NCBI GenBank assembly: GCA_014534095.1
Contig: JACVSD010000078.1
Span: 1 to 7,608 of the forward strand
Length of the DNA stretch: 7,608 nucleotides
Reading direction: 5' to 3'
Source: Nitrospiraceae bacterium
GTDB lineage: Bacteria > Nitrospirota > Nitrospiria > Nitrospirales > Nitrospiraceae
Under the pieces are notes generated by a model. The model worked only from the letters and a program-made list of their open reading frames with translations, was not told the DNA's origin and searched no databases. Below are positions 1 to 5,681 of the stretch, in pieces; the first letter of the stretch is position 1; each line of letters opens with the position of its first letter. A program made the translations under genes and the position numbers.

Positions 1-1324
1 GAGGCCGATACGACACTCCCGTCGACAACCGATGGCCGGTGTACGACCAATCGGCATGTGTCGGCCGACCGAATTGGGTCACCTCACCCCCGCCGGTCCG
101 GTCGGTATCAAAAAAATAGCCGGCCCGCACGTGTCCCCGGTTTTCGGCGAACGTCAAATACTGCATGCCCCCGAGCATCCAATTCACTCCGTCACGGGTC
201 TGGTTGATGGGGGCGCCCAATTCATCGTCACGGAAGCTTTTGAAGTCCTTGTATTGATAGCGCACGAAGGCCTGCGTAAAGCTGCGGTCGCTTTGCGGCA
301 CGGTGAGCGTCGTCTGCAGCGCGTTGGACAACAGATAGGGATCGCTTCCCACGGTGACGTAGTCCAGGATGTATTGGAACCGGAGCTGCATCGAGCCGAG
401 TTGGCGCTGGACGTAGAGCGTGGGAGCCACATCGAGAACATTGAAGTCACTGAGCCGGGCATGGAAATTCGTATACAATCCGGCTCCCGCTCCTACGGTC
501 CAGGTGTCGTCCTGAAACAAGCGGTATTCGCCGCGGCCGGTGAACATGGTCACAAAATCGTCTTTGTGAGAAATGCCCGAGGAGCCTCCCGGCGGAGAGA
601 CGCCGCCTGGGAGGAGCACCACATTGGAATCGTATTGGACGCTCGTTCCGAACGAGGCACTCCACCGCTTGGAGGGCGACAGGAGCGACGCGGTCAGCGC
701 CGGTTTCGGCTGGGTGGGGGTGGTCGAGCCGGACCGGACCGCGGACTGGAACTCCGCCGCGGCTTGGTCGGCCTTTCCCTGAGCATACAGCTCGGCGCCT
801 CGCTGATAGTGCGGATCACGCCCGAACTCAGGGTCCAGTTTGCCGGCCCGCAGGAATTTTTCGGACGCCTGGTCGAACGACTGCCGATCCGCCGCCGCGA
901 GCCCTTCGTAGTAGTAAAGGAGCGGCTCATCGGTGAGGGTTTGTTCGGCCATGGTCAGGTTCGCCAAGGCGTCCGTGTAGCGCTCTTGGTGGTACAGCGC
1001 CATGCCCAATCCCATGCGCGCACGAGCGTCCTGAGGATGGCGTCTGAGGATCTCCCGGAATCGTTCTTCAGCCGGCTGGTACCGTTTTAGGCGGAGCAGG
1101 GACTGGCCTGAATAATAGCCGGCGGTCGGGTCCCCGGGCTTGGCTTTGAAGGCTTCGCTGAGGTAGCGCTCGGCCTCGCCGTACCGCTCGCTGTTGAACA
1201 GGACGATGCCTTTCGAGAGGTCGAAGTCATACTCGCGCGGCTCTTCCGCCGCCTGCACGGCCGTCAAGGATCCAGCCCCCAGCACGAACATCATCACCAC
1301 TGCGCATACCCAGCCGAGTAACAC
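1..1324 (-). CDS. Exported TPR-repeat protein with C-terminal outer-membrane beta-barrel (3' end outside window)
   Basis: 441 codons are readable on the minus strand without a stop, and the gene continues past the left edge. The start is GTG at 1324-1322, preceded at the right distance by GAAAGAGGT. Residues 1-25 form a signal peptide (hydrophobic core VVMMFVLGAG, cleavage probably after AVQA). Residues about 33-199 contain four to five tetratricopeptide repeats, recognisable from spaced G/A-Y-A-P positions such as RYGEAERYL, RYQPAEERF and RYTDALANL. After a Pro/Thr linker (about 200-221) the sequence changes to alternating polar/hydrophobic strands with many aromatics (ASFGTSVQYDSNVVLLPGG and onward), typical of a beta-barrel. 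An N-terminal TPR domain plus barrel is the layout of DUF560/Slam-type translocators and of some polysaccharide exporters. The specific role is not established. It is divergent from the peroxiredoxin gene. Confidence 0.85.
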   Translation of the reverse strand, partial: MLLGWVCAVVMMFVLGAGSLTAVQAAEEPREYDFDLSKGIVLFNSERYGEAERYLSEAFKAKPGDPTAGYYSGQSLLRLKRYQPAEERFREILRRHPQDARARMGLGMALYHQERYTDALANLTMAEQTLTDEPLLYYYEGLAAADRQSFDQASEKFLRAGKLDPEFGRDPHYQRGAELYAQGKADQAAAEFQSAVRSGSTTPTQPKPALTASLLSPSKRWSASFGTSVQYDSNVVLLPGGVSPPGGSSGISHKDDFVTMFTGRGEYRLFQDDTWTVGAGAGLYTNFHARLSDFNVLDVAPTLYVQRQLGSMQLRFQYILDYVTVGSDPYLLSNALQTTLTVPQSDRSFTQAFVRYQYKDFKSFRDDELGAPINQTRDGVNWMLGGMQYLTFAENRGHVRAGYFFDTDRTGGGEVTQFGRPTHADWSYTGHRLSTGVSYRP

Positions 1325-1505
1325 GAAGTTGACCTCTTTCCCCTAAAAGTGAACCGGACGCGGCTGCAGTCTCATTAGCCGGCGGAGGCACTGAAAAAGG
1401 AACTAGGGATTTCGCCAGCGGGCGAGGACGTACTCAAGAATCAGGCCGAATCAATTAGTGTGAAACACCCAGCATTACTGCCCTTTCGGGGAAGTTCAAT
1501 AAGGC

Positions 1506-1555
1506 TTCGGGACAAGCTGTCCAGGTGGCCTACGAATTCCGGACAGGTTGTCCAG
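1506..1555. promoter_or_regulatory. Tandem operator-like dyads, GGACA-N3-TGTCC twice, 31 bp apart
   Basis: Two 13-bp inverted repeats, GGACAAGCTGTCC at 1510-1522 and GGACAGGTTGTCC at 1541-1553, share the half-site GGACA/TGTCC with a 3-bp centre. Each is embedded in a 19-bp direct repeat (1506-1524 and 1537-1555, 16 of 19 identical, both ending TGTCCAG). The offset of exactly 31 bp is close to three helical turns, so two dimers would sit on the same face of the DNA. This arrangement is typical of cooperative operators or upstream activating sites. The cognate regulator is unknown. They lie about 150-200 bp upstream of the peroxiredoxin start and could serve either divergent gene. Confidence 0.6.
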
Positions 1556-1589
1556 CGCGGAGGGGATCAGGGCTAGGCCTTCAGGCCCG

Positions 1590-1619
1590 TTGACAAGCTT
1601 TTAAGCGCCACGGTACAAG
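1590..1619 (+). promoter_or_regulatory. Candidate sigma70-type promoter for the peroxiredoxin gene
   Basis: A perfect TTGACA lies at 1590-1595, followed after 18 bp by TACAAG at 1614-1619 (4 of 6 matches to TATAAT). Transcription would start near 1626, leaving a leader of about 80 nt before the ATG at 1706. An alternative sigma54-like GG-N10-GC element overlaps its right end (GG 1619-1620, GC 1631-1632), so the class of promoter is not settled by sequence alone. Confidence 0.45.
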
Positions 1620-1705
1620 GTTCGAGGTGTGCCACCGGGGTCGGCTTTCGATTGAGACCTCATCCATAGCCCAACATATAGCGATGTTTCAGAAGGAGGA
1701 GCGAG

Positions 1706-2176
1706 ATGACTGACGTAGCCCCCGAGATTAAAGTCGGCGACACGGCGCCGGATTTCACCTTAAAGGACCAGGACCAGAAGGACGTCAAGCTCAGCGACTA
1801 TCGAGGGAAGAAACCCGTCGTCCTCGCGTTTTATCCCTTGGACTGGAGCCCGGTCTGTCAGGGTGAGAACAAGTGTCTGACCGATGACTTCCCGAAGTTC
1901 GAAGGGGCCAATGCCGAATTGTTCGGGATAAGCTGTGACAGCTTTTTCTCCAACAAAGCTTGGGCGGACTCACTCGACCTGAAACACCGGTTGCTCTCGG
2001 ATTTCAATCGGGAAGTGGTGAAGAAGTACGGTCTGTACTTCGAGCCGCTCAATTGTGGTAAACGGGCGACAGTGATCGTGGACAAGAACGGCAAGGTCTC
2101 CTATGTCAAAGTTCAGGAAATCAAGGTGGCCCGAGACGATAAGGAAATCCTCTCGGCTCTCGCGGCGCTGAAATAA
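1706..2176 (+). CDS. Peroxiredoxin of the AhpC/TSA superfamily (AhpE/1-Cys-like)
   Basis: A 156-residue thiol peroxidase, expected to reduce H2O2 or organic hydroperoxides in the cytoplasm; no signal peptide is present. The start ATG has a strong ribosome site, AGAAGGAGG at 1691-1699. The thioredoxin-fold core shows APDFTLKD (14-21) and the active-site loop YPLDWSPVC (43-51). Pro44, Ser48 and the peroxidatic Cys51 are present, with the partner Arg120 in KRATVIVD. The loop resembles AhpE-type P-x3-[TS]-x2-C sites. There are three further cysteines: Cys57 (Cp+6), Cys77 in ISCDSFFS and Cys117 just before the catalytic Arg region. BCP-type enzymes resolve at Cp+5, so Cys57 is not the canonical position and the recycling mechanism is open. 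The gene for a CxxC thioredoxin-like protein follows 74 bp downstream and is an obvious candidate reductant (inference). Confidence 0.92.
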   Translation: MTDVAPEIKVGDTAPDFTLKDQDQKDVKLSDYRGKKPVVLAFYPLDWSPVCQGENKCLTDDFPKFEGANAELFGISCDSFFSNKAWADSLDLKHRLLSDFNREVVKKYGLYFEPLNCGKRATVIVDKNGKVSYVKVQEIKVARDDKEILSALAALK

Positions 2177-2185
2177 CGAGTCAGG

Positions 2186-2233
2186 CTGAGGCTGAGCGCC
2201 GGGGGCAAGCAGGAGCCCTCCGCTCAGTCTCGG
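2186..2233 (+). other. Long stem-loop between the peroxiredoxin and thioredoxin-like genes
   Basis: The arm GAGGCTGAGCG (2188-2198) pairs with CGCTCAGTCTC (2221-2231) over 11 positions with one G-U, and can extend by two or three mostly wobble pairs. Inside, after a 2-nt bulge, GGGGGC (2201-2206) pairs with GCCCTC (2215-2220) with one mismatch, closing an 8-nt loop. It begins about 10 nt after the peroxiredoxin stop and ends about 18 nt before the ATG of the next gene. No T-run follows, so it does not look like a simple rho-independent terminator. It may stabilise the upstream mRNA or attenuate the downstream gene (inference). Confidence 0.5.
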
Positions 2234-2250
2234 TGGATGAGGTTAGGGAC

Positions 2251-2583
2251 ATGGGCGGGACTGTGCTCGACGTCAATGACGGGAATTATAAGGAGTTCAC
2301 TGACAGCACGGGGGCCATCGTCGCCTACGGGCTGGCCACCTGCGAGCCCTGTAACCAGTACGATCCGATCCTGGCAGAGACAGCCGCGAACTATCCCACC
2401 ATCAAAGTGGGAAAGGCCAAAATGCATGTGCCGGGGCGTTGCCGCGAAATTAAGCGGGCGCACACCTTTGAGACCTATCCGACGACCCATTTCTTTGCTG
2501 GCGGGAAACTGATCCTTACCCGCGAAGGCGTCGTACCGCCTGACGAATTGGCCGCCCTCATCGTCGATCACCTGCTCAAGTAA
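2251..2583 (+). CDS. Small thioredoxin-fold protein with CEPC active site
   Basis: A 110-residue protein from ATG 2251, which is chosen over GTG 2233 because GAGG at 2239-2242 sits at ideal spacing and the GTG overlaps the base of the hairpin. The fold is read from IVAYGLATCEPCNQY (23-37), where Cys31-Glu-Pro-Cys34 stands in the thioredoxin CxxC position, and from the cis-Pro region TYPTTHFFAGGK (75-86) followed by a terminal helix. The usual Trp before the first cysteine is replaced by Thr and Gly-Pro by Glu-Pro, so this is a divergent member. An extra Cys64 lies mid-protein. No signal peptide is present, so it is cytoplasmic. Co-directional and close to the peroxiredoxin gene, it may act as its reductant, but it could instead be a general disulfide reductase. 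Confidence 0.8.
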   Translation: MGGTVLDVNDGNYKEFTDSTGAIVAYGLATCEPCNQYDPILAETAANYPTIKVGKAKMHVPGRCREIKRAHTFETYPTTHFFAGGKLILTREGVVPPDELAALIVDHLLK

Positions 2584-2656
2584 CCGGCGCCTATCCTCTT
2601 CAAATCGTCGATCTCCTTGACTGGTCCGGTCCATGTAGTATCGTCGAGGGAGTTTG

Positions 2657-4234
2657 GTGAGAGCCGGGCACCGGCTTGACCATGGTCCATCGGAGCCGGC
2701 CGAGATGGCTTCCCCGATCCCCTCCCCGCCTCTTCCACAGTACGACCCCCAAGTCCTGCTCAACTCACAACCCGTCATGGTCACGGTCATCGACCCCTCG
2801 ACTCACCGCGTCCAATTTCAGAACGACACCGGCCTCAAAAAGCTTGGGAACATCGCAGGGTCCGCCTGTTACGAAAAAATAGCGGGATGCCCCGCGCCTT
2901 GTGACTTTTGCCGGATGCCGGATGCGCTGGTCTCGAATGAAGTGGTGTCGAGCGAGGTGGCCCTTCCCGGCGACAAGTTTCTCCTGGTCCACTGGTCCAA
3001 GGCGCAGACTATGGGCGGCCCTGTGCATATCATCGAAACCATCATGGACATCACCGAGCACAAGCGTATGGCGGCGGCGCTGCACCAATCGCAGAAAATG
3101 GAAGCCGTAGGGCGGCTCGCAGGCGGAATTGCCCACGACTTCAATAACCTCATGATGGTCGTGATGGGACATGCGCAACGACTGTTGCAGCAATTTGCTT
3201 CGCATCCGGCCAGACCGGAATTGGAAATGATCAGTCAGGCGGGAACCCGTGCCGCCGCGCTCACGAGAAAACTCCTGACCTTCAGCCGCCGGCAGGTGTT
3301 CGAACCGAAAGAGTTGTCCGTCACGCACATCCTCCATGAGATGGAAGATATTCTTCAACGGCTCATCGGAGAACACATCCAGGTTGTGACCGTGCTCCAC
3401 CCTCGCACCGGCCATGCCATGGCCGACCCGGTGCAACTCGAGCAGGTCATCATGAATTTGGTCCTGAATGCCCGCGATGCCATGCCGGACGGTGGCCTTC
3501 TAAATATTGAAACGGACAACGTAGACCTCGACGAGCACTTCGCCAAGGCCCATCCCGGATCGATTCCCGGGCCCTACATCAAAATCATGGTTCAGGACGC
3601 GGGATGCGGCATGGACGCCGACACAATGGCGCACATCTTCGAGCCATTCTTTACGACGAAGGGGCCGGGCAAAGGAACAGGCCTGGGATTGGCCACGGTG
3701 TATGGGATCGTAAAACAGAGTCGCGGGTATATCGATGTGGTGAGCCAACCGGGGCAAGGCTCGCGATTTACCGTGTACCTGCCGCGCGTGACCCACCCCT
3801 CTCAGGCCATTGCCGCAGACGGGGATGAGGCGAAAGCGACGCCGCCGCCCGACACCGTGCTGGTGGTGGAAGACGAGATCAGTATCAGAAAACTTGTCGT
3901 CACCATCCTCAAGGATCAGGGGTATCACGTGATGGAAGCGGCGGATGGCCAGGAAGCGCTTCAGTGCCTGCAGCGTGTGAAGGGAAAGTGCCCGCTCGTG
4001 ATCGCCGACGTGATCATGCCTCGCATGAACACTGCCGCATTGGTGCAGGCCGTGCACGCGTTGCAACCCGAAGCCCAAGTTCTGTATATGTCCGGCTATG
4101 CCGGCGACACCCTGCAAGCCAATGGTCTAGAGGAGAGCATGCCCTTTCTCCAGAAACCATTTCTGCCGACGACATTGATTGAAAAGGTCCAGGAGCTGCT
4201 GGCCAGCGCTCCGCGTTCCCGACGAAGTTCCTGA
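2657..4234 (+). CDS. Hybrid sensor histidine kinase (PAS-HisKA-HATPase-REC) with cysteine-cluster PAS
   Basis: The start is uncertain. GTG 2657 follows GAGGGAG (2646-2652) and gives 525 residues; ATG 2705 (GGAG at 2692-2695) gives 509. Numbers here are from GTG 2657. A PAS-like sensor domain (about 30-130) contains Cys71, Cys78, Cys82 and Cys85, the last three as C-x3-C-x2-C in CPAPCDFC, and ends in DITEHKR. The kinase core follows: H-box GRLAGGIAHDFNN with phospho-acceptor His160, N-box EQVIMNLVLNARDAMPDGG (about 262-280), DAGCGMD, FEPFFTTK and GTGLGLA. A receiver domain (about 399-516) has acidic Glu405/Asp406, phospho-acceptor Asp451 in IADVIMPRM, Ser479 and Lys500. No transmembrane segment is evident, so it should be a soluble cytoplasmic sensor. 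The cysteine cluster suggests metal, Fe-S or thiol sensing (inference). It lies 73 bp after the thioredoxin-like gene; no DNA-binding partner regulator is in the window. Confidence 0.9.
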   Translation: MRAGHRLDHGPSEPAEMASPIPSPPLPQYDPQVLLNSQPVMVTVIDPSTHRVQFQNDTGLKKLGNIAGSACYEKIAGCPAPCDFCRMPDALVSNEVVSSEVALPGDKFLLVHWSKAQTMGGPVHIIETIMDITEHKRMAAALHQSQKMEAVGRLAGGIAHDFNNLMMVVMGHAQRLLQQFASHPARPELEMISQAGTRAAALTRKLLTFSRRQVFEPKELSVTHILHEMEDILQRLIGEHIQVVTVLHPRTGHAMADPVQLEQVIMNLVLNARDAMPDGGLLNIETDNVDLDEHFAKAHPGSIPGPYIKIMVQDAGCGMDADTMAHIFEPFFTTKGPGKGTGLGLATVYGIVKQSRGYIDVVSQPGQGSRFTVYLPRVTHPSQAIAADGDEAKATPPPDTVLVVEDEISIRKLVVTILKDQGYHVMEAADGQEALQCLQRVKGKCPLVIADVIMPRMNTAALVQAVHALQPEAQVLYMSGYAGDTLQANGLEESMPFLQKPFLPTTLIEKVQELLASAPRSRRSS

Positions 4235-4290
4235 ACACAACCGAATATGAAGCTTGCTTCAATACTACACTCACCATAACGGTGTGAGCG

Positions 4291-4320
4291 TAATAAAACG
4301 CCGTGTGGACCTACGGCGTT
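4291..4320 (-). terminator. Rho-independent terminator of the NTF2-like gene
   Basis: On the minus strand a perfect 8-bp stem, AACGCCGT (4320-4313) with ACGGCGTT (4304-4297), closes an 8-nt loop and is followed by TTATTA, giving a U-rich tail (UUUUAUUA). The 5' arm overlaps the last sense codons, and the stop codon TAG (4313-4311) starts at the stem/loop boundary. Read rightward there is no T-run, so it would not be an efficient terminator for the convergent kinase gene. A second, imperfect hairpin (CACC-ATAAC-GGTG, 4272-4284) lies beside it. Confidence 0.65.
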
Positions 4321-4784
4321 CTGGGCTTAGAGCAATGTTCATGGACGATGAGCCAGGCCGAAGCCTCTTTCCGAAGGAGGCTCGTACATTTGCCTGCGTC
4401 CTGCCCTTCCAATTGTCCATGGCGGACCGCCTGGAAGACATAGTCATAGGTGCCCCACGCCTGTCCGCCATTGACGTGCAGACGCAGATTCGAAACCGAA
4501 CCAATGAAACGCAGTGTGCTGCCCTGTTTCAATTCGCCCTCGTACTCGGCGAACCACTTTTCAATGGCGTCTCTGGTCTCCCCCTGACCGTCCTGTATCC
4601 CCTCATAGTCATTGGCATACAGTTGTAGGAGGGTCTGGCGGTCTCTGCTTTCGGAGAAGGTCGCCGCTCCAGTGACGGCCGCTCGAATGGTCTTCTCAAT
4701 AAGCTCTTCGTCCTGCCCCGCCCACAATGAGGCAGTCGACAGCAGGCAGCTGACACAGGCGATGGCACAGAGGCGCAGACGCAT
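4311..4784 (-). CDS. Exported NTF2/SnoaL-like (DUF4440-type) protein
   Basis: 157 residues from ATG 4784. Residues 1-22 are a clean signal peptide: MRLRLC, a hydrophobic core, then a Ser-Leu-Trp-Ala cleavage site before GQDEEL. The mature part has the NTF2-like cone-fold pattern: an N-terminal helix with EKTIRAAV, the WAFTxxx-type helix replaced by LLQLYANDYEGIQDGQGET, a KWFAEYE helix, then strands in FIGSVSNLRLHVNGGQAWGTYDYVFQAV and a closing WLIVHEHCSKP. Such proteins are often periplasmic ligand-binding or SnoaL-like domains; no catalytic role can be assigned. The ATG has no recognisable Shine-Dalgarno sequence (CGCTATCGTAGCCCC upstream). The 142 bp between it and the pterin synthase gene show no clear promoter, so it could be read through from the operon upstream. 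Confidence 0.75.
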   Translation of the reverse strand: MRLRLCAIACVSCLLSTASLWAGQDEELIEKTIRAAVTGAATFSESRDRQTLLQLYANDYEGIQDGQGETRDAIEKWFAEYEGELKQGSTLRFIGSVSNLRLHVNGGQAWGTYDYVFQAVRHGQLEGQDAGKCTSLLRKEASAWLIVHEHCSKPRTP

Positions 4785-4926
4785 GGGGCTACGATAGCGG
4801 AACCGGCGCCGCCCTGTCCAGCTAGAAGCAGCCGCTCCATGAGGAGTGCCGTGGTATCTGGCATGCTCAAGGGAACCGGCGTGTTACAGGGCAAAGGGGG
4901 AGCGCGGCGGCACAATCACGATGATT

Positions 4927-5679
4927 CTATGCGGCGTAGTCGAACGTCAAATCGCGCGACTGCACCAGGCGGATGTTGGTCAAGGTTCCACCCTTGAGAT
5001 GAGGGGCGAGTCGATTCCAAATATCGCGCGCCAACGCGTCGCCCGTAGCAAAGGGTTGCTTAAGGATCCGACTGAGGTCCTGCCGGTCGAGCACCGTGAC
5101 GACGTGGTGATGCATCAGGCGATCAAGCTCACCTATGTCGGTCACCATGCCGGTGTCGGGATCGATCCGGCCATGGACCGTGACAAAACAGTCCCAATCC
5201 CGTCCCTGCGTACGGTCCTGCGTCGCGGTAAACGAGTAACGCCGGGTGACGCTGGCCAGGTTCAGGCCGCCCGCGCGCGTCACATCGGCACAGAGATCTT
5301 CGTCCTCCCAGAGGCGAAGGCTGTGCAACGTGCCAATATCCCGCTGGGCCTCGAGCTTGCCCCACAGTACGCGGGCGATGTTCTCGGACGTGGGAACCAG
5401 GCCGGCAAAATACGGCATATCGAGATTCAAGTTCTTATGATCGAATTCTTCGATCACCGCCAGCAGGACGCGCTTGAGATCGAACAGGTTAATCACCATG
5501 CCGGTGCTCGGATCCACCTCACCCGACACCGTCACCTCGAGCATATAATTGTGGCCGTGAGCCGGCGGATTGTAACAGGCACCAAAGACGGCCCGATTCT
5601 GCGCTTCATCCCATTCGGGCTTGATGTAGCGATGGGCGGCCGCAAATTCGATACGCTTCGTGAGTAATACCGGCGGCAT
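4927..5679 (-). CDS. Tandem 6-pyruvoyltetrahydropterin synthase-family protein, second half degenerate
   Basis: The PTPS/QueD family converts dihydroneopterin triphosphate in a Zn-dependent reaction. The start is ATG 5679 (250 residues): GGAG lies 5 nt upstream, and it follows the DUF3501 stop by 2 nt; a GTG at 5703 would overlap that gene. Residues about 1-135 are a complete domain. Zn ligands are His16, His41 and His43 (AHGHNY), the catalytic Cys is Cys35, the Asp80-His81 pair lies in FDHKNLN and the pterin-binding Glu is Glu125 in LWEDED. The C-x5-HGH spacing matches the PTPS-II (eukaryote-like) class rather than the C-x3-HGH of QueD, and VSGEVDPSTGMVINL resembles animal PTPS. Residues about 143-250 repeat the fold (RRYSFTA, VHGRIDPDTGMVTDI, VLDRQDL) but lack the Cys loop and all Zn histidines. 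Family-typical length is 120-150 residues, so this is an internal duplication. The exact product is uncertain. Confidence 0.88.
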   Translation of the reverse strand: MPPVLLTKRIEFAAAHRYIKPEWDEAQNRAVFGACYNPPAHGHNYMLEVTVSGEVDPSTGMVINLFDLKRVLLAVIEEFDHKNLNLDMPYFAGLVPTSENIARVLWGKLEAQRDIGTLHSLRLWEDEDLCADVTRAGGLNLASVTRRYSFTATQDRTQGRDWDCFVTVHGRIDPDTGMVTDIGELDRLMHHHVVTVLDRQDLSRILKQPFATGDALARDIWNRLAPHLKGGTLTNIRLVQSRDLTFDYAA

Positions 5680-5681
5680 CG

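Larger units (their letters stand above)
1325..1705. other. Divergent intergenic regulatory region
   Basis: This 381-bp gap separates the leftward TPR-barrel gene from the rightward peroxiredoxin gene. I see no plausible small gene in it. Its right half holds the tandem dyads at 1506-1555 and a promoter candidate at 1590-1619. Its left half holds a short hairpin (TCGCC-AGCG-GGCGA, 1412-1425) that would lie in the leader of the leftward gene. I could not find a convincing leftward promoter. The best minus-strand candidate, TTGAAC (1499-1494) with TAATGC 16 bp on, is weak. Confidence 0.6.

Noticed and set aside
32..1090. 352-codon open frame on the plus strand
   Set aside because: It lies opposite the TPR-barrel gene, which has a signal peptide, TPR pattern and ribosome site. 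The plus-strand translation is Arg/Gly/Val-rich with no recognisable domain, as expected for an antisense shadow in GC-rich DNA.
2617..2641. TTGACT followed by TAGTAT upstream of the kinase gene, as a promoter
   Set aside because: The spacing is only 13 bp, too short for a sigma70 promoter, and no other good -10 lies at 16-18 bp.
2765..3436. 223-codon minus-strand frame, with similar ones at 2224-2790 and 3500-4117
   Set aside because: They are antisense to the histidine kinase or thioredoxin-like gene, whose motifs are unmistakable; the translations are His/Arg-rich without family features.
4249..4260. GAAGCTTGCTTC hairpin just after the kinase stop, as a terminator
   Set aside because: The stem is only 4-5 bp, AT-containing, and not followed by a T-run.
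4914..4926. AATCACGATGATT dyad just after the pterin synthase stop
   Set aside because: A 5-3-5 palindrome of AT-rich sequence with no T-run; too short to call a terminator or operator from a single copy.
4846..5667. 273-codon plus-strand frame
   Set aside because: Antisense to the pterin synthase gene, which has all catalytic residues of its first domain on the minus strand.
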